A stretch of DNA of 64,000 nucleotides from Bathynomus jamesi. Taxonomy: Eukaryota; Arthropoda; Malacostraca; Isopoda; Cirolanidae. Every line of letters starts with the position of its first letter. The first letter of the stretch is position 1. The notes below the pieces were generated by a model. The model saw only the letters and a program-made list of their open reading frames with translations, had not been told where the DNA came from and ran no database searches. Location: contig JAJOZX010003207.1 of the NCBI GenBank assembly GCA_023014485.1, positions 186,001 to 250,000 on the forward strand, read 5' to 3'. The position numbers were made by a program, and so were the translations under genes. Positions 11,618-23,320 of this stretch are shown piece by piece.

Positions 11618-12536
11618 GGTAAATCTCTAGGAGCGCTCCATTTTTCAATATTAAACATACACTCATAAAACATATACCATTTGAAAGCTCACATTTTTCT
11701 GAGTCTAAAAATGTAGTAATCCAAAAGTATCAATAGCAAATAAAAAGTAACTAGGTTTAAATATAAAACCCTATACCGATCAATTTGTGATGCGTGATCT
11801 TTACGGGGGCGGAGCCCCCGTACCCCCGAGACCTAAATTATACAAATGATAATGTAATAACATAGTCATGTTAGGTTAGGTTAGCGTAACAATTACCAAA
11901 AATACCATCTTACAACACAGACTGAAGATTTATAACTTAGCCAACCTTTATAATGTAATTAATTACGTCACGCGTCAAACAATTAAACCTAGTTACTTTT
12001 TATTTGCTATTGATACTTTTGGATTACTACATTTTTAGACTCAGAAAAATGTGAGCTTTCAAATGGTATATGTTTTATGAGTGTACGTTTAATATTGAAA
12101 AGATAAAAACATCCAATGCTTTCTCTTCATCTAGGGGCTAAGACTAGGGCACATGACGAATCAAGTTCTCAAAGTCAGAAACCACACGAACAGCACGTCA
12201 TAATTCTATGACAAACACGACCAGACTGAATCCAATTAAAAAAAAAAAATAGACAGAACAGAATCCAACCAACTAATTAGGTCACAGAGTAGCGAAAAAA
12301 TAGCCCAATCAGGAAAAATATTTTATGAAAAAAAAGTACATTATAGCCAAAACAGGAAATATTCACTATAAAAATGTAACTTGTAATTTTCTCTATAATC
12401 TTGCATTTGCTATTGATACTTTTGGATTACTACATTTTTAGACTCAGAAAAATGTGAGCTTTCAAATGGTATATGTTTTATGAGTGTATGTTTAATACTG
12501 AAAAATTGAGCGCTCCTAGAGATTATCCACCTACTG
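11618..12536. repeat. Inverted-repeat element with a nested third copy
   Basis: A unit of about 130-150 bases containing TCTAGGAGCGCTC and TTTGCTATTGATACTTTTGG occurs at 11620-11775, inverted at 11990-12105, and again inverted at 12405-12535. The outer two form the termini of a 0.9-kb element; the middle copy is an internal duplicate. There is no coding capacity. The class is unknown. Confidence 0.7.
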
Positions 12537-13631
12537 TAAATCGGCGGCGGTATTGTTTTTCTGACGAAGTTCATGGGCTCTGATTCAGTTAGGCCTAGTG
12601 TCTAGTTATAAGCCATGAAGTAATCCACCAACGGTAGGCTAGGGCCTACCCAACCTAGGCGTAGGCCTATCCGAAGCGTGCATAGCCTAGTCCAAACAGC
12701 CATAATATGGTGTGTATGGACGTTTCTTTGAATTGAGACACGAGAAAGAACTTGCCTGAATCCAAAGTCTTGGATGTCTCGCGAACTCTGCTCGACCTTT
12801 GGAATAAGACCCTTGGCCCAAACTTACACACTTAGCCTATCATACTATACCCTAGTTACGCCTAACTGCTGCAGTTCAGTTTGAATTAGGCAATAATTTT
12901 AAGGCTAACTTAGCATGTTAATGCAATTCGAAATGATATTAGCACAAGATTCATGATTTAAGAGTAATAAGTAACCTTTTATTAGAAAAGTCAGTTAAAG
13001 TAAGTACTCGTTTTATCCTTAGTGATTACAGTTCCGCCTTAGCCACATTTACTGTTTTAATCAAATTGCCAAGATTTACGCGATGTAAAGTTACTGTAAT
13101 TTAAAGTGAATGTAGGCTACTTATTATGATTGTCGCTTTACCTCTATAACCCAAAAATAGAATCAAATATTTTCTTCTCAAATTCGAGACTTAACAATTT
13201 CTTTCGTTCTGCTAAAAAAGAAAATGTGTTTTCAATATCATGTTAATATTGTGAAGCGATTATACTTCTAAAAAAACCACCAACCTATTACTACATTTTA
13301 ATGAAATGAAAATTATTCCCGGACCATATACTGTACTATATATTTTACATAATTTCGATGTGTTTCAGGGAGACGGCTTTTGTGAGACGGGTAAGGAAAG
13401 TAAAACCATAATGTTTTGCGGCAGAAGGTGGGTACAGTACTTTTAAATGCAACTCGTCTTAAACTTGACAAATTCCAAACTACTACTGTAAAAAAGTAGG
13501 GGTCTTTTCCAAGCAACAATACCATATTTTATTAGCCCTCTAATCATTTGGTATTATTATGATTATTATTAGTTTATATATATATATATATAATATATTA
13601 TATATATATATTATATATATATATATATACA
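12537..13631. other. Unique-looking sequence without a gene
   Basis: I see no supported exon, RNA or terminal repeat. TAGGCCTA-type short motifs are frequent at 12590-12680, and (TA)n precedes the mariner at 13570-13632. Confidence 0.45.
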
Positions 13632-13633
13632 TA

Positions 13634-14539
13634 CAGGGCGTCCCAAAAAAATGTATACACACTTTAACAGCTGATCGCTCAATTGATGTTTCTTTCTTTC
13701 CAAGTTAAACCCATTAGAATTAATAATGGCAGTCAGACTAAGCTTTGAACAAAGGAAATTCATTCTAAAATGCTACTGGAAGTGTGAAAACGCAGTTGAA
13801 GTGCAAAGACAGTTTAGGAGGGAGTTTCAAACAGATCCACCAACGCGACTTACCATCACTCGAATTAGAGATAAGTTTGAAGCCGATGGAACTGTTCAGA
13901 ATGTCCACAAGAAGCGTTCCGGAAGACCACGGACATCGACAAGCCCCACAAAGCAAGAAAGAGTACTGGAAACGTATCACCAAAGTCCAAGAAAATCTGT
14001 GCGGCAAGCGAGTCGTGAGGTAGGAATTTCAGAATCGTCTGTCCAACGCATTTTGAAGCGCTGTCAATGGAAAAGTTACATTCCAAGATTAGTCCATGCT
14101 ATTAATGAAGATGATCCGGACCGAAGAGTGGAGTATTGCGAGTGGTACTTGGCACGATGTGGATGTGGATTGGACGAAGGGGTTTCGTAGAATACCCTCC
14201 GCGTTCACCAGACCTCACACCACTAGACTTTTTTTTATGGGGATACTTAAAAGACAAAGTCTACGCTATAAAACCTGCAACAGTCGCTGAATTGAGAGCA
14301 GCCATTGAACGAGAATGCACACAAATACCAAACGAAATGTTTCGTGATGTTTGCGATTCCATTGCTTCGCGTTATCAGCAGTGCCTGGACCAGAACGGAC
14401 GTCAGTTTGAAAACAGGCGTTGACAAAACAATTAAATAATGTCTGTAGATTCTATTACATTTTGAAAATGAAATGTATTTTAATAAACACTGCCTTTATA
14501 AGTATTTAAAGTGTGTATACATTTTTTTGGGACGCCCTG
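13634..14539 (+). mobile_element. Internally deleted DD41D mariner (copy 1)
   Basis: TA duplications (13632-13633, 14540-14541) flank perfect inverted ends beginning CAGGGCGTCCCAAAAAAATG. The transposase is split. 13726-14187 encodes the N-terminal helix-turn-helix half ([42 protein letters not shown]). 14150-14423 encodes only the end of the catalytic domain ([31 protein letters not shown]). Against the intact 350-residue relative at 56915, an internal deletion of roughly 350-400 bases has removed the first two catalytic aspartates. It is non-autonomous. Confidence 0.93.
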
Positions 14540-14566
14540 TATATATATATATATATTAGGAGAAAT

Positions 14567-14983
14567 CCAATGACAAGGAGAAATGTAAATGCCATGAAAA
14601 GTCTTCTTTAATGCGCAACGTTTCGAGCAAATACGCTCATCTTCAGGCTGTATGATAACAATGTGAAATTAAAATCAATAATTGAATGAAAAACCAGACA
14701 AAGAAAATTTCTATAACCTATTCATAAAGGCAAACTTTAAAAGACTGAAAAAAGAGGGTTAAATTCTAAGTTATACAGATTTACATTTAAAATTAAGAAG
14801 CTATTTTTAAATACATATAGTAAATGTGAAATTAATACACTGGAAAAATTAACAATAGTACACTGGAATAATGAAACTAACTAACCTTTCACTGCAATTT
14901 CCGAGGCTAGACTGATTTAAGCACAAAACGTGAAAACATAAGATAAGATAAGATAAGATAAGATAAGATGGTGAGGGCGATTG
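14567..14983 (-). repeat. Penelope pseudo-LTR block, first copy
   Basis: A block of about 417 bases, repeated directly at 17488-17905 and in inverted orientation at 20284-20704. It contains a hammerhead-like CTGAAGA...GAAA pair read on the minus strand near 14622-14652 and five ATAAG pentamers near 14940. The start codon region MAFTFLLVIGFLLN of the Penelope protein lies within the equivalent upstream block. Confidence 0.85.
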
Positions 14984-15023
14984 GGGAAGGGGGGATTATA
15001 AGGAATTGGGGAAGGAGGAGGGA

Positions 15024-17526
15024 TTATAAAAAGTTTAAAGGGACGGCTGATGAGTCAACATTTAACGTAGGGGTCAAAGTTTTAATATAAAGCGATTCCA
15101 GAATTCTAAGTGAGTTGGGACAAGTATTACAACCAAGAATTTTAAAATTTTCTAAAGTGACATCAGTTTTACATTTGATACTGTGTTCCCGAATGCTAGA
15201 AACTTCTTTAGTTTTTAAAATTTTACCTGTTCGGCCACTTATTCCCATATGCGAATAGAATCTAGCCCTGAGAGAGCGAACAGTGCTGCCAATGTAATTC
15301 CCAAGGAGACACCTAGGGCAGGTAAATAAATATACAACACCGCTACGCAACGAGTCAGGGGTTCGATCCTTCGCTGAGAAAAAGCTACCTAAAGACGTTT
15401 TATTAATAAATATGATGCGGAAATCAGTATGATAAAAAAATTTCCTTAACAACTTTGTAAATTTAAGCTTAAATTCCTTATTCAAAGGACCCATTTCAGG
15501 TACCAAGAAATATTTTATATCCTTCGGCACTGTAATACAAGGAAGTTGAGGGCTATAAACATTATTTAAGAAGGATCTAATTAGTTTATCTACATATTGA
15601 ACAGGAAAACTATTATTGGTAAAGTATGATCTTAGATTATTAAATTCATCATTAAGTAAGGTAAAACTAGAGGTCAAATTATATCCTCTGAACAGGAGAG
15701 TTTTAATACAAGACATCTTATAGTTGAAATCAGTAAAACTAAAAAATTCATGCCCAAACCAGTGAAAGTGGGTTTCCTGTAAACTGATGTAGTAATAGAA
15801 TCACCGTTCTTCGAAATTAAAAGATCTAAAAAGGGAAGGGAGCCATTTTTCTCAGTTTCCATTGTATACGTTATATTGGGGTGCAAAGAATTTAGGAAGT
15901 TAAAGAATTGTTGCGCTTGTACCGCATTATCAAAGACAGCTATCGAATCATCAACGAAGCGTCGATAGAAAATTGGCTTGAGATGAGTTGGAGATTGACT
16001 AAAAATTACACTTTCTAAATGAGTCATAAAAAAATCAGCTGCTAACGGTCCGACAGGTGATCCCATCCCTACACCATCAATTTGTTGGTAAACCTTATTG
16101 TTGAAAGTAAAATAGCATTGTTTGAAGACCAATTCTAAAAGTTCCTTAAAATGAGACAATGATAAACCATGAAAAATATCAACCGAGCTAAAAACCCTAT
16201 CTAAAATAATGGCAATAGTTTCAGATACAGGTACATTTGTGAAAAGCGACTTTACATCAAAACTGACAAAAAACTTTTTTGAATCGAAGTTCTCACCAAG
16301 AAGGTCTTTTTGGAATTCAAACGAGTTATTTATAGTGTAAGCATTTTTCGCAAAGGGTGACAGGAGACTAACAACAAATTTTGCCAATTGAAAGGTGGGT
16401 AAGTTATACGAAGCTAAAATAGGACGGAGAGGTGTTCCAACTTTATGGATTTTAGGCAAACAGTATAATTGAGCAAGATTAGCACCAGATGCGAACAACT
16501 GAGAGTAAGTATCGTTTTTTATTATCTTTAAGGACTTTAGTCGTGACAGAAATCTATTAACCTGGTCTTCTAACCTTACAATGACTTTATTGACAGGTTC
16601 AAGAATTTGTTTGAATTTAGTAAGATCACTTAGGATTTCATTAGTTTTGTTTATGTAGTCCGATTTATTCAAAATAACCACTCCGTTACCCTTGTCCGGT
16701 CTAGTCACGACAATCTCCTGGTTCTTTGCCAAATTCTTAATACACTGCAAATCACTCTTCCTAAATATGAAAGATTGAAATTTAAGATTTCTAAGTTTAT
16801 GAAAAAATTCTTGAGTTAGATTTGAGAACTGACATTTGAAATTATTGAATTCACCCACATGGGGAACATTTTTCAAGCCATTAAAAATTTTTCAAAGTAA
16901 AGAAAAAACGAAGGCTTATATATTTGGAACAACGGAAGCTTAAATTGCAAACCAAGTGACAGTAAAAACTTTTCCCGAGGGGAGAGTGTGTAACTAGAAA
17001 GATTCGAAATTACCTTATCTGAATTGAAAAAATTTGGTGAATTCATTCCCAAAGCCTTTAACTTACGTTCATGTGTTTCCAAGATGGTAGAGTGAAATTT
17101 TTCTAGTTCACGTTGTACAAGAGAAATTATTAATAAATAGTCCAACAACGAAAAGGTATTTTTAAGAGTAGTTATATAATGCCCAAGAGACTTATTATGC
17201 GAGTCCGAAATTTTGATTTTATAATTAATTTCATTATTTAATAAATATTCCAGGGACGATTGATAAAATTCAGAGTCATATAGATTGTCACGGTAGAGTT
17301 TGAAGTAAACAAATTTCGGGAAAACCCTGCAGGTCCGACACATTTCAAGAAAATAACAGTCCAGTTTTGACTTGAGAAACTTTCGTGAAGTCTTCCAAAC
17401 ATGGCGATAAGCCCTAAGGCCATCTTGTCCATACCTTGAGTATATATAATCATGCGGGTTGCTTCTACAGAGCTTCAATTTAATATTTAGGAGAAATCCA
17501 ATGACAAGGAGAAATGTAAATGCCAT
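15024..17526 (-). pseudogene. Penelope-like RT + GIY-YIG endonuclease (frameshifted)
   Basis: Three open frames in series. 17526-16873 is an N-terminal region with no clear motif. 16876-15674 is the reverse transcriptase, with VTRPDKGNGVVILNKSDY, YCLPKIHKVGTPLRPI, SFDVKSLFTNVPV, GVGMGSPVGPLAADFFM and the catalytic RRFVDDSIAVFD. 15716-15024 contains the GIY-YIG nuclease segment (GVVYLFTCPRC, NYIGSTVRSLRARFYSH, REHSIKCK, LRILESLYIKTLTPTLN). Frames are broken near 16873 and 15740, both in A/T homopolymer runs. Copy B is intact at the second site, so the ancestral ORF was about 840 residues. Confidence 0.9.
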
Positions 17527-17905
17527 GAAAAGTCTTCTTTAATGCGCAACGTTTCGAGCAAATACGCTCATCTTCAGGCTGTATGATAACAATGTGAAAT
17601 TAAAATCAATAATTGAATGAAAAACCAGACAAAGAAAATTTCTATAACCTATTCATAAAGGCAAACTTTAAAAGACTGAAAAAAGAGGGTTAAATTCTAA
17701 GTTATACAGATTTACATTTAAAATTAAGAAGCTATTTTTAAATACATATAGTAAATGTGAAATTAATACACTGGAAAAATTAACAATAGTACACTGGAAT
17801 AATGAAACTAACTAACCTTTCACTGCAATTTCCGAGGCTAGACTGATTTAAGCACAAAACGTGAAAACATAAGATAAGATAAGATAAGATAAGATAAGAT
17901 GGTGA
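17488..17905 (-). repeat. Penelope pseudo-LTR block, second copy
   Basis: Same orientation and nearly the same sequence as 14567-14983, placed upstream of copy A's coding region. It is followed within a few bases by the inverted, 5-prime truncated copy B, so this block marks the junction of the two elements. Confidence 0.85.
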
Positions 17906-17913
17906 GGGCGATT

Positions 17914-20233
17914 GTGTCGGACCTGCAGGGTTTTCCCGAAATTTGTTTACTTCAAACTCTACCGTGACAATCTATATGACTCTGAATTTTATCAATCGTC
18001 CCTGGAATATTTATTAAATAATGAAATTAATTATAAAATCAAAATTTCGGACTCGCATAATAAGTCTCTTGGGCATTATATAACTACTCTTAAAAATACC
18101 TTTTCGTTGTTGGACTATTTATTAATAATTTCTCTTGTACAACTTGAACTAGAAAAATTTCACTCTACCATCTTGGAAACACATGAACGTAAGTTAAAGG
18201 CTTTGGGAATGAATTCACCAAATTTTTTCAATTCAGATAAGGTAATTTCGAATCTTTCTAGTTACACACTCTCCCCTCGGGAAAAGTTTTTACTGTCACT
18301 TGGTTTGCAATTTAAGCTTCCGTTGTTCCAAATATATAAGCCTTCGTTTTTTCTTTACTTTGAAAAAAATTTTTAATGGCTTGAAAAATGTTCCCCATGT
18401 GGGTGAATTCAATAATTTCAAATGTCAGTTCTCAAATCTAACTCAAGAATTTTTTCATAAACTTAGAAATCTTAAATTTCAATCTTTCATATTTAGGAAG
18501 AGTGATTTGCAGTGTATTAAGAATTTGGCAAAGAACCAGGAGATTGTCGTGACTAGACCGGACAAGGGTAACGGAGTGGTTATTTTGAATAAATCGGACT
18601 ACATAAACAAAACTAATGAAATCCTAAGTGATCTTACTAAATTCAAACAAATTCTTGAACCTGTCAATAAAGTCATTGTAAGGTTAGAAGACCAGGTTAA
18701 TAGATTTCTGTCACGACTAAAGTCCTTAAAGATAATAAAAAACGATACTTACTCTCAGTTGTTCGCATCTGGTGCTAATCTTGCTCAATTATACTGTTTG
18801 CCTAAAATCCATAAAGTTGGAACACCTCTCCGTCCTATTTTAGCTTCGTATAACTTACCCACCTTTCAATTGGCAAAATTTGTTGTTAGTCTCCTGTCAC
18901 CCTTTGCGAAAAATGCTTACACTATAAATAACTCGTTTGAATTCCAAAAAGACCTTCTTGGTGAGAACTTCGATTAAAAAAGTTTTTTGTCAGTTTTGAT
19001 GTAAAGTCGCTTTTCACAAATGTACCTGTATCTGAAACTATTGCCATTATTTTAGATAGGGTTTTTAGCTCGGTTGATATTTTTCATGGTTTTTCATTGT
19101 CTCATTTTAAGGAACTTTTAGAATTGGTCTTCAAACAATGCTATTTTACTTTCAACAATAAGGTTTACCAACAAATTGATGGTGTAGGGATGGGATCACC
19201 TGTCGGACCGTTAGCAGCTGATTTTTTTATGACTCATTTAGAAAGTGTAATTTTTAGTCAATCTCCAACTCATCTCAAGCCAATTTTCTATCGACGCTTC
19301 GTTGATGATTCGATAGCTGTCTTTGATAATGCGGTACAAGCGCAACAATTCTTTAACTTCCTAAATTCTTTGCACCCCAATATAACGTATACAATGGAAA
19401 CTGAGAAAAATGGCTCCCTTCCCTTTTTAGATCTTTTAATTTCGAAGAACGGTGATTCTATTACTACATCAGTTTACAGGAAACCCACTTTCACTGGTTT
19501 GGGCATGAATTTTTTTAGTTTTACTGATTTCAACTATAAGATGTCTCGTATTAAAACTCTCCTGTTCAGAGGATATAATTTGACTTCTAGTTTTACCTTA
19601 CTTAATGATGAATTTAATAATCTAAGATCATACTTTACCAATAATAGTTTTCCTGTTCAATATGTAGATAAACTAATTAGATCCTTCTTAAATAATGTTT
19701 ATAGCCCTCAACTTCCTTGTATTACAGTGCCGAAGGATATAAAATATTTCTTGGTACCTGAAATGGGTCCTTTGAATAAGGAATTTAAGCTTAAATTTAC
19801 AAAGTTGTTAAGGAAATTTTTTTATCATACTGATTTCCGCATCATATTTATTAATAAAACGTCTTTAGGTAGCTTTTTCTCAGCGAAGGATCGAACCCCT
19901 GACTCGTTGCGTAGCGGTGTTGTATATTTATTTACCTGCCCTAGGTGTCTCCTTGGGAATTACATTGGCAGCACTGTTCGCTCTCTCAGGGCTAGATTCT
20001 ATTCGCATATGGGAATAAGTGGCCGAACAGGTAAAATTTTAAAAACTAAAGAAGTTTCTAGCATTCGGGAACACAGTATCAAATGTAAAACTGATGTCAC
20101 TTTAGAAAATTTTAAAATTCTTGGTTGTAATACTTGTCCCAACTCACTTAGAATTCTGGAATCGCTTTATATTAAAACTTTGACCCCTACGTTAAATGTT
20201 GACTCATCAGCCGTCCCTTTAAACTTTTTATAA
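17914..20233 (+). pseudogene. Penelope-like RT + GIY-YIG endonuclease, copy B
   Basis: Frames 17914-18376, 18300-18977 and 19097-20233 together give the same protein as copy A minus about the first 70 residues. The catalytic RRFVDDSIAVFD, MGSPVGPLAADFFM and GIY-YIG segments are present in the last frame. Breaks lie in an A-run near 18365 and at 18976, where a 1-base loss turns a serine codon into a stop. Where copy A is shifted near 15740, copy B reads through, and vice versa at 18976. Confidence 0.88.
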
Positions 20234-20283
20234 TCCCTCCTCCTTCCCCAATTCCTTATAATCCCCCCTTCCCCAATCGCCCT

Positions 20284-20704
20284 CACCATCTTATCTTATC
20301 TTATCTTATCTTATGTTTTCACGTTTTGTGCTTAAATCAGTCTAGCCTCGGAAATTGCAGTGAAAGGTTAGTTAGTTTCATTATTCCAGTGTACTATTGT
20401 TAATTTTTCCAGTGTATTAATTTCACATTTACTATATGTATTTAAAAATAGCTTCTTAATTTTAAATGTAAATCTGTATAACTTAGAATTTAACCCTCTT
20501 TTTTCAGTCTTTTAAAGTTTGCCTTTATGAATAGGTTATAGAAATTTTCTTTGTCTGGTTTTTCATTCAATTATTGATTTTAATTTCACATTGTTATCAT
20601 ACAGCCTGAAGATGAGCGTATTTGCTCGAAACGTTGCGCATTAAAGAAGACTTTTCATGGCATTTACATTTCTCCTTGTCATTGGATTTCTCCTAAATAT
20701 TAAA
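20284..20704 (+). repeat. Penelope pseudo-LTR block, third copy
   Basis: Inverted relative to the first two blocks and located at the 3-prime end of copy B. The plus strand shows CTGAAGA at 20606-20612 and GAAA at 20628-20631 around a GAGC/GCTC stem, resembling hammerhead ribozyme core boxes. Confidence 0.85.
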
Positions 20705-20755
20705 TTGAAGCTCTGTAGAAGCAACCCGCATGATTATATATATATATATATATAT

Positions 20756-21191
20756 GGGTAAAGTCAAGGGGAGGTGAACATTTATGTCACTCCATTACCA
20801 TTAACAGCAATAATTACACTGTTCAACAAAGTTGTTCTTCTTTCGATAAATGTTGGTGGGTACTACCACAGTATGCGGTCTACCTACGATTCGGCGGTCT
20901 ACCTTTTAATTTAGGCTTCTTATCTTGTTTACTAATTGTTTGTTTATATCCCAATGTCAATCGCCCTTGACGATTGGTTAGGTTTAGTCATGATATTTTC
21001 GTTAGTTTTAACGAAAATATCATGACTAAACCTAACCAATCGTAGGTAGACCCGTATACTATAGTAGCGCCTGTTGATGATTCTTACGTTCTTTTTTACG
21101 CTGATTACCAAAATGAAAACACATTTTTGTAATTATTGCTGTTGATGGTAACGGAGTGACATAAATGTTCATCTCCCCTTGACTTTACCCA
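20756..21191. mobile_element. Fold-back element (436 bp)
   Basis: Termini of about 60 bases are inverted repeats (GGGTAAAGTCAAGGGGAGGT at the left). Near the centre is a second, almost perfect palindrome at 20970-21045 with GATATTTTCGTTAG facing its complement. The centre is shared with the palindrome at 22841-23035. No coding capacity was seen. Confidence 0.8.
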
Positions 21192-21195
21192 TATA

Positions 21196-21868
21196 CAGGG
21201 TGTCTCAAAAGTCACTATCTATTTCGGTGACATTAGATGTTTTTTTAAAAAATGCTATGCTGGCATAAAGATATGTACTTCTGGTGCAAATTTGTGTATT
21301 TCAAAAAAGTTAATTGGTTTATTTCGAATTTTGTGTAATTTATAAATTTATCTTGACATGCTTGAACAATTCCTCGAACCTCAACTTCTTACAGATGGCA
21401 TTCTTGACAGTAGTTTTTCAGCAGGATGGAGCACCGTGCCATTATGCAATAATTGTACGTGATTATCTTGACAGACGCTTCCCCGGTCGCTGGATTGGTC
21501 GTGGAGGAACACAACCATGGGCAGCACGTTCACCCGATTTAACACCATTAGATTTTTTCGCCTGGGGTTTCATTTAGTCTAAGGTGTACACTGGTAGAAG
21601 AATTAGTGATGTAGCCGAACTTCGAAATCGTATTACCGATGCAGTTCAGAAAATAACACCTCAAATGCTGGAAAGTGTGTTCCGAGAAACAACTTATCGC
21701 TTTGAGCAATGTAGAGACACTGATGGTCGCCATGTGGAGACAGATAAATAAATAGCACTAATTCTTTGTGGCACTTACTTTGAAATAAATATATTTTTCA
21801 TGTCTTAAACCAGTTTTTCGTAATTCCCATTATTTTTCAAAATAGATAGTGACTTTTGAGACACCCTG
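21196..21868 (+). mobile_element. 5-prime deleted DD41D mariner (third family)
   Basis: TA-flanked ends CAGGGTGTCTCAAAAGTCAC and their complement are present. Only the C-terminal half of the transposase survives (about 21415-21751): VFQQDGAPCHYA with the second catalytic Asp, WIGRGG, RSPDLTPLDFFAWGF with the third, an in-frame stop, then VAELRNRITDAVQ and a terminal RHVETDK. The spacing between the second and third Asp is 41 residues. DNA-binding and first-Asp regions are lost. Confidence 0.85.
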
Positions 21869-22616
21869 TATATATATAGGAGCCTATTAAGAGTAGCCCG
21901 CTATAATACAGTAATGAAGTTAATTAAGTATATTTAATAGGTGATCAATGTGGTGTTTGGACCAAATAAATAATGTGGTTAATAAAGAAGATGAAAAGGG
22001 CTCGTAGATTTTTGTTTTATTAACAAAATAAAAGACTAATTATTTACAATTAGTTGACTGTATATTGAAATGCGCAACATTACGATTAAGGACGCTAAAG
22101 GAGTGATTTTATGCAGGATAAAAAGTTCACTAATGTAATTGTGTTAAGATCAATAATAATTTGGATGACAAAAATACAGTACTTAATAAACAGGAATAAG
22201 ACTAGTTGCCGTATTACATTAACGACATAAAATGTGTCTCTCATTAGCGGTATTGGCAAAACGCTTTAGATAGCCTATGCGGTTAGGCTGAGAGTTTGTC
22301 TGAATTTATAGGCTATATAACGAGTAGCCTGACACGACGCTGTAAACACTGTAGGCCAAATGAGTTGAGCCTATGCAAAAGGGTTACAGACACTGAGTAT
22401 ATGTGAAAGGTATAGGCTGTAAGACGCAAAAGATGTTTATGCAAAAGGGGTCTTCTTGATGGTTTTCTCTCTCTCTCTCTCTAGCGAGCAATCAGTAAAG
22501 TTGTATAAAATGCTTCGATTGAAAAAAGAAAGTATTAATTTTAAGGTGAATTTATTGCTCAAAGTATAGTCACCCTGTCTTCCTTTCATTTTTTAAGAGA
22601 CCTACATGAACCCTTT
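21869..22616. other. No gene seen; short (TC)n
   Basis: Only a (TC)n tract near 22465-22483 stands out. No exon, RNA gene or terminal repeat is supported. Confidence 0.4.
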
Positions 22617-23320
22617 AGGGATCACTTTAACATATTGCTTCCCAAAGCATTCGGGAAGCAATATGTTAAAGTGATCCCTCTTGGGAAGCAATATGTTAAA
22701 GTGATTAACACTGGAAAGCAATATGTTAAAAAGAGAAAGGTTGGTTGGTTAGAAAGAGGTTGGTAATCTAGGAGATAACCTACCGACCGTAAAGAAAGCT
22801 ATAAATGCCCTAACCTGGCATTCTTTATATATTTAATGTAGGTCAACTGAATGCCCGGTTAGGTCAACTGTACGCCCTTGATGATTGGTTAGGTTAACTC
22901 GTGATATTTTCGTTAGTTTTAACGAAAATATCACAACTTAACCTAACCAATCGTCAAGGGCGTACAGTTGACCTAACCGGGCATTCAGTTGACCTAACCG
23001 GGCATTCAGTTAACCTACATTAAATATATAAAGAAAACGAAAGGATGAAAATCCATTTTTTACTTTGTGTGACCAAACTGACCATATAGCGCAACAATTC
23101 CAATAAATTTACTTTCAATCTAATATTTTAACATGTTATGATTTACTTTTTATGCCTTTACTTTAACTAAAGCGAACATTTTTTATCGTACTCCTTAACC
23201 TAAATATTGGGAAGCAATATGTTAAAGTGATTAACATATTGCTTCCCAGGAACCTCTCTTTAACATATTGCTTCCCAGTGTATATCACTTTAACTTATTG
23301 TTTCCCAGTGTTAAAGTGAT
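22617..23320. repeat. Nested fold-back cluster
   Basis: The outer motif GGGAAGCAATATGTTAAAGT occurs in direct and inverted copies at 22618-22735 and 23208-23320; 22618-22643 and 22653-22678 form a 26-bp perfect palindrome with a 9-nt spacer. Inside lies an independent palindrome (22841-23035) whose arms contain GTCAACTGTACGCCCTTGA and the GATATTTTCGTTAG core seen also at 20970-21045. The duplicated piece GACCTAACCGGGCATTCAGT is tandem on one arm only. Confidence 0.8.

Larger units (their letters stand above)
14567..17913 (-). mobile_element. Penelope-like element, copy A
   Basis: This minus-strand element has a terminal block at 14567-14983 repeated in the same orientation at 17488-17905, the pseudo-LTR-like arrangement known for Penelope-like elements. 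The protein-coding region (15024-17526) starts inside the upstream block. (ATAAG)n pentamers occur in each block. The upstream block is cut off at 17913, where the inverted copy B begins. Confidence 0.88.
17914..20735 (+). mobile_element. Penelope-like element, copy B (inverted, 5-prime truncated)
   Basis: The plus-strand copy begins abruptly in the middle of the N-terminal coding region (CRTCRVFPKF) directly after the upstream block of copy A. It runs through the coding region to its own terminal block (20284-20704), which is followed by about 30 more bases and (TA)n. It is nearly identical to copy A and therefore a recent duplicate. Confidence 0.88.
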
